A stretch of DNA of 26,923 nt from Oscillospiraceae bacterium (lineage in GTDB: Bacteria > Bacillota > Clostridia > Oscillospirales > Ruminococcaceae), in assembly GCA_900770285.1 (NCBI GenBank), contig CAAGJO010000029.1, positions 1 to 26,923 on the forward strand. The letters run 5' to 3'. Positions 6,082 to 13,879 of the stretch are shown here, piece by piece. How positions within the stretch are numbered: position 1 is the first letter of the stretch; every line of letters starts with the position of its first letter. Below the pieces are notes generated by a model. That model made no database searches. It saw only the letters and a list, made by a program, of their open reading frames with translations, and was not told the DNA's origin. The position numbers were made by a program, and so were the translations under genes.

Positions 6082-8914
6082 ATCTTTATCTGTTCTGACT
6101 ATTACAGCGGTAATGTTATTTACTCAGTCGGGATGTGCAATGCAGGATACAAAAGAAAATACTGTAAAGCCTGAACAGACTGCAGTAGTTAAAACAGATG
6201 AAATGACAAAAGCTTACAGCAAAGCTGAAAGTTCATACAGCGGAGTTGTAAGATCGGTAAAAAACAATGACAGCACTGAAACAAAAAAATATGCTGAATC
6301 AATGATTGAAAGTCTGGATTCTCTTAAATCTCAAATGGAAAAGGATTTTAAAGAGACGGAGGCTGTTCTTGAAAAATATGATAACAATGTTCTGAACGAC
6401 AGATTCAGGTCATATAAGACTGAAATGTATTCAAAGCTTAAAAGTGCTGAAAGTGCTGCAAAAAAGCTTTCACAAAACAGTCCGGATACTAAGAATAACG
6501 TTAAAGCACTGACTGAATTATTTGAGGAAAAGGAAGATTATCAGCCTACTGCTGTGCCTTCTGATGCTACCAAAACAGAACTGCAGACTGAAACTATCAC
6601 TTCTGATTACAAATATCAGACTTCCTACAAATATGCTGCCGCAAAATCTGAGGACCTTGCGGTTGATACAGAAACAGAGCTGACAGATGAAATCAAAGAA
6701 AAAGCCGACCAGCTTGGTGATGCAAAAAGTGTTTATGAATATGTAAAAAACACAATTGCTTATGAGCCTTATTATGGTTCGAGAAAAGGCGCTGCGGCAA
6801 CATTTGAACAGTGCGGAGGAAATGATACTGACCAAGCCAGTCTGCTTATAGGAATGCTGAGATATCTGGGAATTCCTGCACGTTATGCAAGCGGTACTGT
6901 TACTATCACACCGGAGCAGGCAATTGCTCTTACAGGTGCGGCAGATGCTGAAAATGCAGGAAGAATTCTGGCGTCCCAGTATAAGCCGGTTTCTCGTGTT
7001 ACTAAAAACGGCACTGTTGTATGCTTTAAAATGACTCAGACATGGGTTGAAGCATATGTGCCTTATACCGATTATCGAGGAGCAGGACACAAGAACGGCG
7101 ATAGTGTATGGGTAAGCCTTGACCCGAGCTTTAAAGCACTTAAAGTAACAGAAAAAACACTGGACGCTGATTACAGCAAAGAAGATTTATATGTAGCTGA
7201 CCGGTTAAAGACTCTGGATTCAGATTACAGCCTTGATAAAACCATAACAGTTTATGCAAGGGAGATAACAGACAGCGAAGAAAAATATCTTCCGGTTTCA
7301 CTTCCGTATCAGCTTATCTCAAAAAACAAAACATATTCTTCCGTTCCTGCTTCTGACAAGTACAGAATATCAGTAACGGTTGGCTGGGAAGATCTGTTTT
7401 CCTGTTCAACGGCAGAACTTTACGGCAAAAATATTACTATTTGCTATGAAGGCGAAGAATCATATGACGATGACCTGATCAGGCAATACGGCGGTATAGA
7501 CAAAGTTCCTGCTTATCTTGTGAATGTAGTTCCTGTTGCTAAAATCGGTAATAAGGAGTACAGGGGAGAATGGGGAATTCCTCTTGGAACAAAACAGCAG
7601 ATGTACACTTATGTAACCAACAAAAGCGGTACAAAGACTCTGAGCGATACGGTAACAGCCGGTTCTGTATATGCTGTTAACCTTGATCTTCAGAATATTT
7701 CAAAGCAAGACGCAGAGCGCTCATATGAACGTATGGAACAAGCACGAAAAAATGTAAATAATACAGGCGCATATTCAGGTGATTTCCTTGGACCTGCTCT
7801 TGACTATGCCGGAAAAATGTATTTTACTGCATGCGATGCTGCATCATTGACAACTTCACTTACTTTGAATATCAGCAAAAACAGACAAATGGCTCTGGCT
7901 TTTACAGGATATGAAATGAAAACAGAGTCATACTTCGGATATACCAAAAAACTGCATTACGGTAATTTCTACATTGACGTTGCTTACAACAATGTAACAG
8001 CAGTAAGCTATTCAGGAAATAATGACGATGAAATCAGTTATATGCTTACGCAGGGAATGTATGAATCATCATATGAAGGCAACCTTTGGCAGAGTCTTTT
8101 TGGCGATAAATCATTTGGTATATCCACAGTATCTGTTTTCAGTGTTGCCTGTGCTAAAGATATTGACTTTGAAATTATCACTTCTGCTAATCTTGAAGAA
8201 GGACTTGCTAAGTGCAGGATATCTGATTCAACAAAAAATGATATCAGAGATTTTGTAAATCAAGGACATGTTGTAACAGTTGTTCCGAAAGAGCTGAAAA
8301 TAAACAAATGGGAAGGAACTGCTTATACTGCTATAGACCTTAAAACAGGTTCAGGTTCTTATATGCTTTCAGGCGGAACGGCAGGCGGTTCAAGCTCAAA
8401 TAACGTAAAGCTTACCCCCAGCGACAATGATGTTTCGGTAGATGACGTAGTAGATTTATGTTTCAATGTCAACCAGGTACTTTTCCAGTTTAATGTTGCC
8501 AGCGGTCTTGCAGATTTATCTGAGGCAGCTGCACAAATGGCTGCGGCATCAGCTAATCCTGTTGGTTACCTTTTTACAGCTGTACCGCTTATAAATGCTA
8601 CAAAGTCTATTGCTTCAGCATGGTCAATGTACTATGAAAACCTGGATAAATACTGTGAATACATGGTAACTGACAAAATGGAAGATGCAGTAGAGATGAT
8701 TAAGTTTACGTTAAATAACATTTTTGATTTTACAAAGGATCTGTTATCTGATTTCCTTCCTGATATCATATTTGAAGTAGACGGTGCAGAGGTCAGCTTA
8801 AGCGATCTTTGTGATTTCCGGGATAATGTGAACGAAGCTGCTTCTACAATACTCTCAGGAATTTATAATTTGCTTAAAAGCTACATAAATTCGCCTGATT
8901 CAAGCACTTCTTAA
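6062..8914 (+). CDS. Transglutaminase-like lipoprotein, catalytic residues replaced
   Basis: A 950-aa lipoprotein: signal peptide with lipobox QSGC (Cys25). Residues about 40-150 are helical and charged. About 225-365 is a transglutaminase-like fold: GGNDTDQASLLIGMLRYLG, then IPARYASGTV, then TQTWVEAYVPY and WVSLDPSFK. In active enzymes these blocks carry Cys, His and Asp. Here the Cys position is Asp255 (GND), the His position is Thr327 (QTWVEAY), and only Asp354 remains, so protease or cross-linking activity is doubtful; Cys251 lies four residues earlier but outside the usual position. The rest (370-950) is unrecognised, with a small hydrophobic Ala-rich stretch near 820-860 (AAAQMAAASANPVGYLF). 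The start ATG at 6062 overlaps the end of the wall-anchored gene, and a terminator follows, so the two form a self-contained operon. It is probably an outer-surface binding partner of the upstream protein. Confidence 0.8.
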   Translation: MKRKIIKSLSVLTITAVMLFTQSGCAMQDTKENTVKPEQTAVVKTDEMTKAYSKAESSYSGVVRSVKNNDSTETKKYAESMIESLDSLKSQMEKDFKETEAVLEKYDNNVLNDRFRSYKTEMYSKLKSAESAAKKLSQNSPDTKNNVKALTELFEEKEDYQPTAVPSDATKTELQTETITSDYKYQTSYKYAAAKSEDLAVDTETELTDEIKEKADQLGDAKSVYEYVKNTIAYEPYYGSRKGAAATFEQCGGNDTDQASLLIGMLRYLGIPARYASGTVTITPEQAIALTGAADAENAGRILASQYKPVSRVTKNGTVVCFKMTQTWVEAYVPYTDYRGAGHKNGDSVWVSLDPSFKALKVTEKTLDADYSKEDLYVADRLKTLDSDYSLDKTITVYAREITDSEEKYLPVSLPYQLISKNKTYSSVPASDKYRISVTVGWEDLFSCSTAELYGKNITICYEGEESYDDDLIRQYGGIDKVPAYLVNVVPVAKIGNKEYRGEWGIPLGTKQQMYTYVTNKSGTKTLSDTVTAGSVYAVNLDLQNISKQDAERSYERMEQARKNVNNTGAYSGDFLGPALDYAGKMYFTACDAASLTTSLTLNISKNRQMALAFTGYEMKTESYFGYTKKLHYGNFYIDVAYNNVTAVSYSGNNDDEISYMLTQGMYESSYEGNLWQSLFGDKSFGISTVSVFSVACAKDIDFEIITSANLEEGLAKCRISDSTKNDIRDFVNQGHVVTVVPKELKINKWEGTAYTAIDLKTGSGSYMLSGGTAGGSSSNNVKLTPSDNDVSVDDVVDLCFNVNQVLFQFNVASGLADLSEAAAQMAAASANPVGYLFTAVPLINATKSIASAWSMYYENLDKYCEYMVTDKMEDAVEMIKFTLNNIFDFTKDLLSDFLPDIIFEVDGAEVSLSDLCDFRDNVNEAASTILSGIYNLLKSYINSPDSSTS

Positions 8915-8945
8915 TCATTATGATATTACACTGCAGCAATGAAAT

Positions 8946-8981
8946 GCCTTTCCTGTCAATCGGCAGGAAGGGCGTTTTCTT
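8946..8981 (+). terminator. Intrinsic terminator of the surface-protein operon
   Basis: GCCTTTCCTG (8946-8955) pairs with CAGGAAGGGC (8964-8973) with one wobble and an 8-nt loop, followed by GTTTTCTT. Confidence 0.85.
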
Positions 8982-9075
8982 ATAAAAACAAAAGGTTTAA
9001 AAAAACAGAACAGATGGTAAATAAAGAACTTTAACGCTTATATGTCAACTGCATCTTAAAATTATAATCAAAGAC

Positions 9076-9104
9076 TTGACTTACAAATGATTATATGGCA
9101 TACT
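9076..9104 (+). promoter_or_regulatory. Likely promoter of the XRE-cupin regulator
   Basis: TTGACT (9076-9081), 17-bp spacer, CATACT (9099-9104). The -10 is imperfect; an isolated TATAAT at 9113-9118 has no good -35. The rest of the 8982-9248 gap is AT-rich apart from the hairpins listed separately. Confidence 0.45.
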
Positions 9105-9142
9105 TAAAATAATATAATGGGTTATAAATATTTACCAATATG

Positions 9143-9163
9143 AATACAGGCTGCTGTATTGGT
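9143..9163 (+). promoter_or_regulatory. Leader hairpin upstream of the XRE-cupin gene
   Basis: AATACAG (9143-9149), GCTG loop, CTGTATT (9154-9160), then GGTTTCTTTG. Outer bases ACCAAT (9134-9139) can also pair with ATTGGT (9158-9163) as a longer alternative. The following T-rich stretch makes a weak terminator or attenuator possible. Confidence 0.4.
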
Positions 9164-9207
9164 TTCTTTGCATATAAAATATACTGTCAGAAATGCCTGT
9201 TAACTAT

Positions 9208-9240
9208 AAGGAAAGGAGTAAGTTTTCCTTAACCGGAAAA
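9208..9240 (+). promoter_or_regulatory. Two competing hairpins around the only Shine-Dalgarno-like site of the XRE gene
   Basis: AAGGAAA (9208-9214) can pair with TTTCCTT (9224-9230), and TTTTCC (9223-9228) can instead pair with GGAAAA (9235-9240). The purine-rich GGAAAGGAG (9210-9218) lies about 30 nt before the ATG, too far for normal initiation; no in-frame start is seen nearer to it. Folding could bring it closer or hide it. This is inference from base pairing. Confidence 0.35.
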
Positions 9241-9248
9241 ACACAGTT

Positions 9249-9794
9249 ATGGATTATTTGAGCTATAATATATCTAAAAATCTTAATCGGATACGTACAT
9301 CACGGGGCTGGAGCCTTGATACAGTTGCGGAGCAGACAGGAGTAAGCAAAGGTATGCTGTATCAGATTGAACAGGGTAATGCTAATCCATCTATAAATGT
9401 TCTTGGAAAAATAGCCAGTGGTCTCAGAATTGAGTTTACAGAACTGATAGCTTCTCCGCCTGAGGACTCATATCTTGTTAAAATTCCTGATGTATATCCT
9501 ATAAAAGTGGGCGATAAATTTACTGTAAAAACATGCTTTCCTTATGAAGACAACAAGAAGATTGAACTGTATCATATTGAGATTCTTGCCGGAGGAGTAT
9601 ATATGAGCGGCGGTCATGGTGCCGGAACAAGGGAGTATCTTTCAGTTATCAGCGGGATACTTACTGTTGATACAGGACGTGAGATACAAGAGGTACACCC
9701 AAATGAGATATTCCGTTTTAATTGTGAAGAGGAGCATAAATATATAAATAATGGAAATTCAGATACTTCGTTTTTATGCTTTTTCATTGCATAA
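9249..9794 (+). CDS. XRE-family transcriptional regulator with C-terminal cupin domain
   Basis: A 181-aa cytoplasmic regulator. Residues 7-65 form a helix-turn-helix of the XRE/HTH_3 type (LNRIRTSRGWSLDTVAEQTGVS, then LYQIEQGNANPSINVLGKIA). Residues about 110-180 form a small beta-barrel cupin (GGHGAGTREYLSVISG, then VHPNEIFRF). This is the PuuR/SutR-like architecture in which the cupin senses a small molecule and the HTH represses nearby metabolic or transport genes. It lies directly upstream of an aminotransferase and amino-acid transporter operon that has its own promoter, so local control of that operon is likely; the palindrome at 9921-9932 is a candidate operator. The start ATG at 9249 has no good ribosome site close by, which is unusual. 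Confidence 0.9.
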   Translation: MDYLSYNISKNLNRIRTSRGWSLDTVAEQTGVSKGMLYQIEQGNANPSINVLGKIASGLRIEFTELIASPPEDSYLVKIPDVYPIKVGDKFTVKTCFPYEDNKKIELYHIEILAGGVYMSGGHGAGTREYLSVISGILTVDTGREIQEVHPNEIFRFNCEEEHKYINNGNSDTSFLCFFIA

Positions 9795-9920
9795 TCAGCA
9801 AAGCATTTATTATTTTGATAAATATGTTTAATATATTGAACATAAAATATAAAATAATGCAAGTTTTATGATTATATTATTCATAATTTATAGAATTATT
9901 TCTTTTAAAAACGGCTATTA

Positions 9921-9932
9921 GGTAAATTTACC
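9921..9932. promoter_or_regulatory. Palindrome GGTAAATTTACC upstream of the aminotransferase promoter
   Basis: A perfect 12-bp palindrome lying 18 bp before the -35. Its place and symmetry fit a binding site for a dimeric regulator such as the neighbouring XRE-cupin protein. No binding consensus is known to me, so the role is inferred. Confidence 0.4.
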
Positions 9933-9950
9933 GATTTTTCACGAAATATA

Positions 9951-9979
9951 TTGACATTTAACTTGCAATACGGTATACT
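9951..9979 (+). promoter_or_regulatory. Strong sigma-A promoter of the aminotransferase/ABC operon
   Basis: TTGACA (9951-9956), exactly 17 bp, TATACT (9974-9979). It is a near-consensus promoter about 80 nt before the start codon. Confidence 0.85.
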
Positions 9980-10002
9980 ATAGTTGTTCAAGATAATGAA
10001 CG

Positions 10003-10047
10003 AAAGACAATGAGGTCATTTAATGATTTCGTTGTCTTTATTTTTTT
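10003..10047 (+). terminator. Terminator-like hairpin in the leader: probable attenuator
   Basis: AAAGACAA (10003-10010) pairs perfectly with TTGTCTTT (10032-10039), with an inner TCAT/ATGA pair, followed by ATTTTTTT. It sits between the promoter and the ribosome site (AGGAG, 10048-10052). A competing pairing AATGA (10009-10013) with TCATT (10016-10020) and an upstream GTTC/GAAC hairpin (9985-10000) give alternative folds. Read-through must be allowed under some condition, so regulated attenuation is inferred. No known riboswitch or T-box is recognised. Confidence 0.6.
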
Positions 10048-10061
10048 AGGAGATGTTTATT

Positions 10062-11288
10062 ATGAAACTTGAAGAAACAGGATTAACTGCCGAAGAACTT
10101 AAGGCAAAGGCAAAAAAGTACATGATTGAAACATATGAGCGCTTTGATTTTGTGGCTGACAGTGCCAAGGGTGTTTATATGTATGATGAGAAAGGAACTC
10201 CCTATCTTGATTTTTATGCGGGAATTGCTGTAAACTCTGTGGGAAACTGCAATGAAAAAGTAGTTGAAGCAGTCCGTGAACAAGCCGGAACAATTATGCA
10301 GACTTTCAACTATCCGTATACTGTTCCGCAGACTTTGTTGGCTGAAAAAGTCTGCACAGCACTTGGAATGGACAAGATATTCTATCAGAATACCGGTACT
10401 GAAGCAAATGAAGCAATGATCAAGATGGCTCGTAAGTACGGAGTTGAAAAATATGGTCCTGATCATTATAATATCGTTACTGCTGAAAAATCATTTCATG
10501 GACGAACTTTTGGTGCAATGAGTGCTACAGGACAGCCGGATAATGCGTGTCAGGTAGGCTTTGGCGGTATGGTGCCGGGATTTACTTATGCACCGTACAA
10601 TGACCTTCATGCTTTCAAAGATGCCTGTACTGAAAACACCGTTGCAATTATGATAGAACCGGTTCAGGGCGAGGGTGGAGTTCATCCTGCAACAAAGGAA
10701 TTCATGACCGGGCTGAGAGAATTCTGTGACGAAAATAACATTCTTCTCCTTCTTGATGAAGTTCAGACAGGCTGGTGCAGAACAGGTGCAGTAATGTCAT
10801 ATATGAACTATGGTATCAAACCTGATATAGTTTCAATGGCAAAGGCAATGGGCGGCGGAATGCCTATTGGTGCTATATGTGCCACCGAAGAAGTTGCAAA
10901 GGCTTTTACAGCCGGTTCACATGGAACTACATTCGGAGGACATCCGGTATGCTGTGCAGCATCTTATGCTGCTGTTACAGAAATGCTTGACAAGGACCTT
11001 GCAGGAAATGCAAAGAAGATGGGTGCTTATTTTATGAAAAAACTATCTGAGCTTCCTCATGTCAAAGAGGTAAGAGGTCAGGGTCTTATGGTTGGCGTTG
11101 AATTTGAAGATATTAACAGCGTTGAAGTTAAACACGCTTGTTTTGACAGAAAACTGCTGATTACCGCAATAGGTTCTGATGTTATCAGAATGGTGCCGCC
11201 GCTTATTATCACTGAAAAAGAATGTGATAAGGCTTGTGAAATTATTGGTGACGCAATTGAAGCAGTTGCATCTGCTTCATGCAAATAA
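10062..11288 (+). CDS. Class III PLP-dependent aminotransferase (ArgD-like)
   Basis: A 408-aa cytoplasmic enzyme that moves an amino group from an amino acid to a keto acid. Family signs: YLDFYAGIAVNSVGN near the N-terminus, QNTGTEANEAMIKMARKYG (PLP phosphate site), FHGRTFGAMSATGQ, IEPVQGEGG, LLLLDEVQTGWCRTG and the PLP-binding lysine in SMAKAMGGG (Lys261). Overall it is closest to acetylornithine/ornithine-type enzymes, but 4-aminobutyrate or other omega-amino acids are possible. The ATG at 10062 is preferred over that at 10053 because AGGAG (10048-10052) touches the latter. The next genes are an amino-acid ABC importer and an iron-type alcohol dehydrogenase, not arginine biosynthesis genes. 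That suggests uptake, transamination and reduction of an amino acid. The substrate is not readable from sequence. Confidence 0.88.
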   Translation: MKLEETGLTAEELKAKAKKYMIETYERFDFVADSAKGVYMYDEKGTPYLDFYAGIAVNSVGNCNEKVVEAVREQAGTIMQTFNYPYTVPQTLLAEKVCTALGMDKIFYQNTGTEANEAMIKMARKYGVEKYGPDHYNIVTAEKSFHGRTFGAMSATGQPDNACQVGFGGMVPGFTYAPYNDLHAFKDACTENTVAIMIEPVQGEGGVHPATKEFMTGLREFCDENNILLLLDEVQTGWCRTGAVMSYMNYGIKPDIVSMAKAMGGGMPIGAICATEEVAKAFTAGSHGTTFGGHPVCCAASYAAVTEMLDKDLAGNAKKMGAYFMKKLSELPHVKEVRGQGLMVGVEFEDINSVEVKHACFDRKLLITAIGSDVIRMVPPLIITEKECDKACEIIGDAIEAVASASCK

Positions 11289-11329
11289 AAGAAAAGTTGT
11301 TATTTCAAAAACTGAAAGGAGAAATTAAT

Positions 11330-12232
11330 ATGAAATTCAGAAATCTTCTCAAATCAATTTGTTTATTGGCTGTAAGTGCTGTTATGGCAACCACAATGAC
11401 TGCTTGTTCTAAATCTGATTCTTCATCAGATACAGGTTCTGCATCTAAAAGTGAATCTGCTCCGAATGGTGTTTTAAGAGTAGGTATGGAATGTGCTTAT
11501 GCACCATTCAACTGGACACAGGTAAAGCCGGAAGTTTCCAACGGCGACACAGCTGTAGAAATTTACGGCGGAGGCGGATACGCTTACGGATATGATATAA
11601 TGGTTGCAAAGAAACTTGCACAAGAGCTTGGAATGAGTCTTGAAGTACATAAAGTAGAATGGGATTCTATCGGTATTTCAATGGATTCAGGTGAATATGA
11701 CTGCATTATTGCAGGTATGGGCAGAACAGAAGAACGCATGATGTCATATTCGTTTACCGAGCCTTATTATTACAGAGATAACTGTATTGTTGTCAAGAAA
11801 GGTTCAGGACTTGATGATATCACAGGTCTTTCTCAGCTCAAAGGAAAGAATGTAAAAGTTACAACGCAGCTTGGCACAGGCTGGGTTCCGCTTCTCGACC
11901 AGATTCCGGATGCAAAAAAGACTGCGAACTATGAAACAACCGCAGAAGTATTCATGGCTCTTAATAATGGTACAGCTGATGTTGCGGTAATTGATGTTCC
12001 GACTGCTGAATCTGCACTTCTTACAAATAAAGATCTTAAAATTATACAGTTCAGTGATGACGATACTTTTGAAGGTGATGAGGAAATGACCAATGTCTGC
12101 ATTGCCACAAGAAAAGATGATACAGAACTTCGTGACAAGCTGCAGTCAGCAATGGATAAAGTCGGACTTGACCGTGATACAATGAATAAAATGATGGATG
12201 AAGCTATTGAAGTTCAGCCTGCATCAAATTAA
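11330..12232 (+). CDS. Amino-acid ABC transporter substrate-binding lipoprotein
   Basis: A 300-aa lipoprotein of the bacterial extracellular solute-binding family 3. Residues 1-24 are a signal peptide with lipobox MTAC; a Ser-rich linker follows. The mature domain begins GVLRVGMECAYAPFNW and includes the hinge region YGYDIMVAKKLAQELG, GEYDCIIAGMGRTEERM and SFTEPYYYRDNCIVVKKG, typical of polar amino-acid binders. The ATG at 11330 follows AAAGGAG (11316-11322); the upstream ATG at 11279 overlaps the aminotransferase and lacks a signal peptide. It captures the substrate outside the membrane for the permease and ATPase that follow. Specificity is not visible. A stable intercistronic hairpin (12257-12285) follows its stop, which fits the need for excess binding protein. 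Confidence 0.92.
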   Translation: MKFRNLLKSICLLAVSAVMATTMTACSKSDSSSDTGSASKSESAPNGVLRVGMECAYAPFNWTQVKPEVSNGDTAVEIYGGGGYAYGYDIMVAKKLAQELGMSLEVHKVEWDSIGISMDSGEYDCIIAGMGRTEERMMSYSFTEPYYYRDNCIVVKKGSGLDDITGLSQLKGKNVKVTTQLGTGWVPLLDQIPDAKKTANYETTAEVFMALNNGTADVAVIDVPTAESALLTNKDLKIIQFSDDDTFEGDEEMTNVCIATRKDDTELRDKLQSAMDKVGLDRDTMNKMMDEAIEVQPASN

Positions 12233-12256
12233 GCACATATTATCTGAATATCGTTT

Positions 12257-12285
12257 GGTTTTCCGGCAGTTGATGCCGGAGGACC
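12257..12285 (+). promoter_or_regulatory. Intercistronic hairpin between binding protein and permease
   Basis: GGTTTTCCGGCA (12257-12268) pairs with TGCCGGAGGACC (12274-12285) with wobble pairs and a 5-nt loop. There is no T-run, so it is not a terminator. It likely protects the upstream mRNA from 3' decay. Confidence 0.55.
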
Positions 12286-12313
12286 ATGCGGTATTATAAG
12301 GGAGGGTATAATT

Positions 12314-13069
12314 ATGACTGATATGCCAAATGGAGTTTTAGAGTGGATATGGTATATTGCAACTCAGTATGTCGATCTTTTTATTACCGGTACTATTATA
12401 ACGCTGGTAATTGCAGTAGCAGGTACTATTCTTGGATTTATTCTTGGTTTCATCATCGGTATTGCTGAAGATGCAAAACTTACTAAAGACGATCCGCTTC
12501 CTAAGAAAATCATTCTCGGTATTGTAAAGGGTATCTGCAAAGTTTATGTTGAAATATTCCGTGACACACCAATGATAGTTCAGGCAATGATTATATATTT
12601 CGGAATCCGTCAAGCAGGTATTGAAATCAATCCTATTGCAGCAGGTGTTCTTGTAACAGTGCTGAACACCGGTGCATATATGGCGGAAACTGTTCGTGCC
12701 GGCATAAAGTCAATAGATATCGGTCAGCGTGAAGGTGCTCTTGCAATGGGAATGTCACCTGTTTCGACTATGATACATATTGTACTGCCGCAGGCTTTCA
12801 GAAACATTGTTCCGGAAATGGCAAACACTTTTCTTACAAACTTAAAGATGACCTCAGTTCTTAACGTTATCGGAGTAAAGGAACTTTTCCTTCAGGCAAA
12901 GACAGCAGGCGGAACATACTACAGATATCTTGAATCTTATCTGGTTATTGCCGTTATCTATTTTGTACTATGCTTTGTATTTAATAAAATTTTCCACCTC
13001 ATCGAAAAGAAAATGGCAGGCAAAAAAGATTATACTCTTGCAGTTGAATACATGGACAATGATGAGTAA
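12314..13069 (+). CDS. Amino-acid ABC transporter permease (HisM/ArtQ type)
   Basis: A 251-aa polytopic membrane protein of the polar amino-acid uptake permease family. Hydrophobic segments are at about 20-46, 75-100, 108-130 and 205-235. The EAA loop that contacts the ATPase is seen in MAETVRAGIKSIDIGQREGA followed by ALAMGMSP and IVLPQAFRNIVPEM. IFRDTPMIVQAMIIYFG is another family hallmark. The ATG at 12314 follows GGGAGG (12300-12305). The next gene starts 12 nt after its stop. It probably works as a homodimer because no second permease gene is present. Confidence 0.93.
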   Translation: MTDMPNGVLEWIWYIATQYVDLFITGTIITLVIAVAGTILGFILGFIIGIAEDAKLTKDDPLPKKIILGIVKGICKVYVEIFRDTPMIVQAMIIYFGIRQAGIEINPIAAGVLVTVLNTGAYMAETVRAGIKSIDIGQREGALAMGMSPVSTMIHIVLPQAFRNIVPEMANTFLTNLKMTSVLNVIGVKELFLQAKTAGGTYYRYLESYLVIAVIYFVLCFVFNKIFHLIEKKMAGKKDYTLAVEYMDNDE

Positions 13070-13081
13070 GGGGGTATATCA

Positions 13082-13879
13082 GTGAAAAACAAAGGAATCA
13101 AAAGCAATGATAACTTTAACGGCAATGAAATAATACGTGTAGAAGAACTCAGCAAGAGTTTCGGAGAGCATCAGGTACTCAGAAAGATAGACTTTTCCGT
13201 AAATAAAGGTGATGTTATTTGTATTCTCGGTTCTTCAGGCTCAGGTAAATCTACACTGCTGCGATGCATAAATCAGCTTGAAACCCAGACTTACGGCAAA
13301 ATATATTTTAATGGCAAGGAACTTGGAAAAACACAGAGAGAAATAAACGAATACCGTTCAAAGGTTGGTATGGTGTTTCAGTCTTTCAACCTGTTTAACA
13401 ATATGACTGTTCTGAAAAACTGTATGGAGTGTACACGAAAAGTTCTTCATCTTTCAAAAGAGGAAGCTAAAGAAAGAGCAATAACGCACCTTAAATCTGT
13501 AGGAATGGCGCCTTTTATCAACGCCTATCCGGCACAGCTTTCCGGCGGACAGAAACAGAGAGTTGCAATTGCACGCGGTCTATGCATGAATCCGGAGGTT
13601 CTGCTTTTCGATGAACCTACCAGTGCTCTTGACCCGGAAATGGTTGGTGAAGTACTGAATGTTATGAAAAAGCTGGCAAAAACCGGACTTACTATGCTTA
13701 TAGTTACTCATGAGATGGGTTTTGCACATGATGTTTCCTCTCGTGTTCTGTTTATGGATAAGGGATACATTATTGAGGATGCACCACCGGAAAAATTCTT
13801 CACTAACCCTGATAACGACAGAACCAGGGAATTCCTGAAGAGATACATTAATACAGAAAAAGGTGACGACAATGAATAA
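13082..13879 (+). CDS. Amino-acid ABC transporter ATP-binding protein
   Basis: A 265-aa cytoplasmic ATPase with Walker A GSSGSGKST, Q-loop VGMVFQSF, signature LSGGQKQRVAIARG, Walker B VLLFDEPTSALDPE and H-loop VTHEMGFA, all in order. It resembles the GlnQ/HisP/ArtP group and powers the importer with the permease just upstream. The start is a GTG at 13082 preceded by AAGGGGG (13069-13074). The N-terminal 15 residues (KNKGIKSNDNFNGNE) extend beyond most family members. The stop overlaps the start of the kinase-like gene (ATGAATAA), so translation is coupled. Confidence 0.95.
   Translation: MKNKGIKSNDNFNGNEIIRVEELSKSFGEHQVLRKIDFSVNKGDVICILGSSGSGKSTLLRCINQLETQTYGKIYFNGKELGKTQREINEYRSKVGMVFQSFNLFNNMTVLKNCMECTRKVLHLSKEEAKERAITHLKSVGMAPFINAYPAQLSGGQKQRVAIARGLCMNPEVLLFDEPTSALDPEMVGEVLNVMKKLAKTGLTMLIVTHEMGFAHDVSSRVLFMDKGYIIEDAPPEKFFTNPDNDRTREFLKRYINTEKGDDNE

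Noticed and set aside
6518..7090. 190-codon reverse-strand frame opposite the transglutaminase-like domain
   Set aside because: The opposite strand has clear family motifs; this frame is Ser/Cys/Phe-rich without domain signs.
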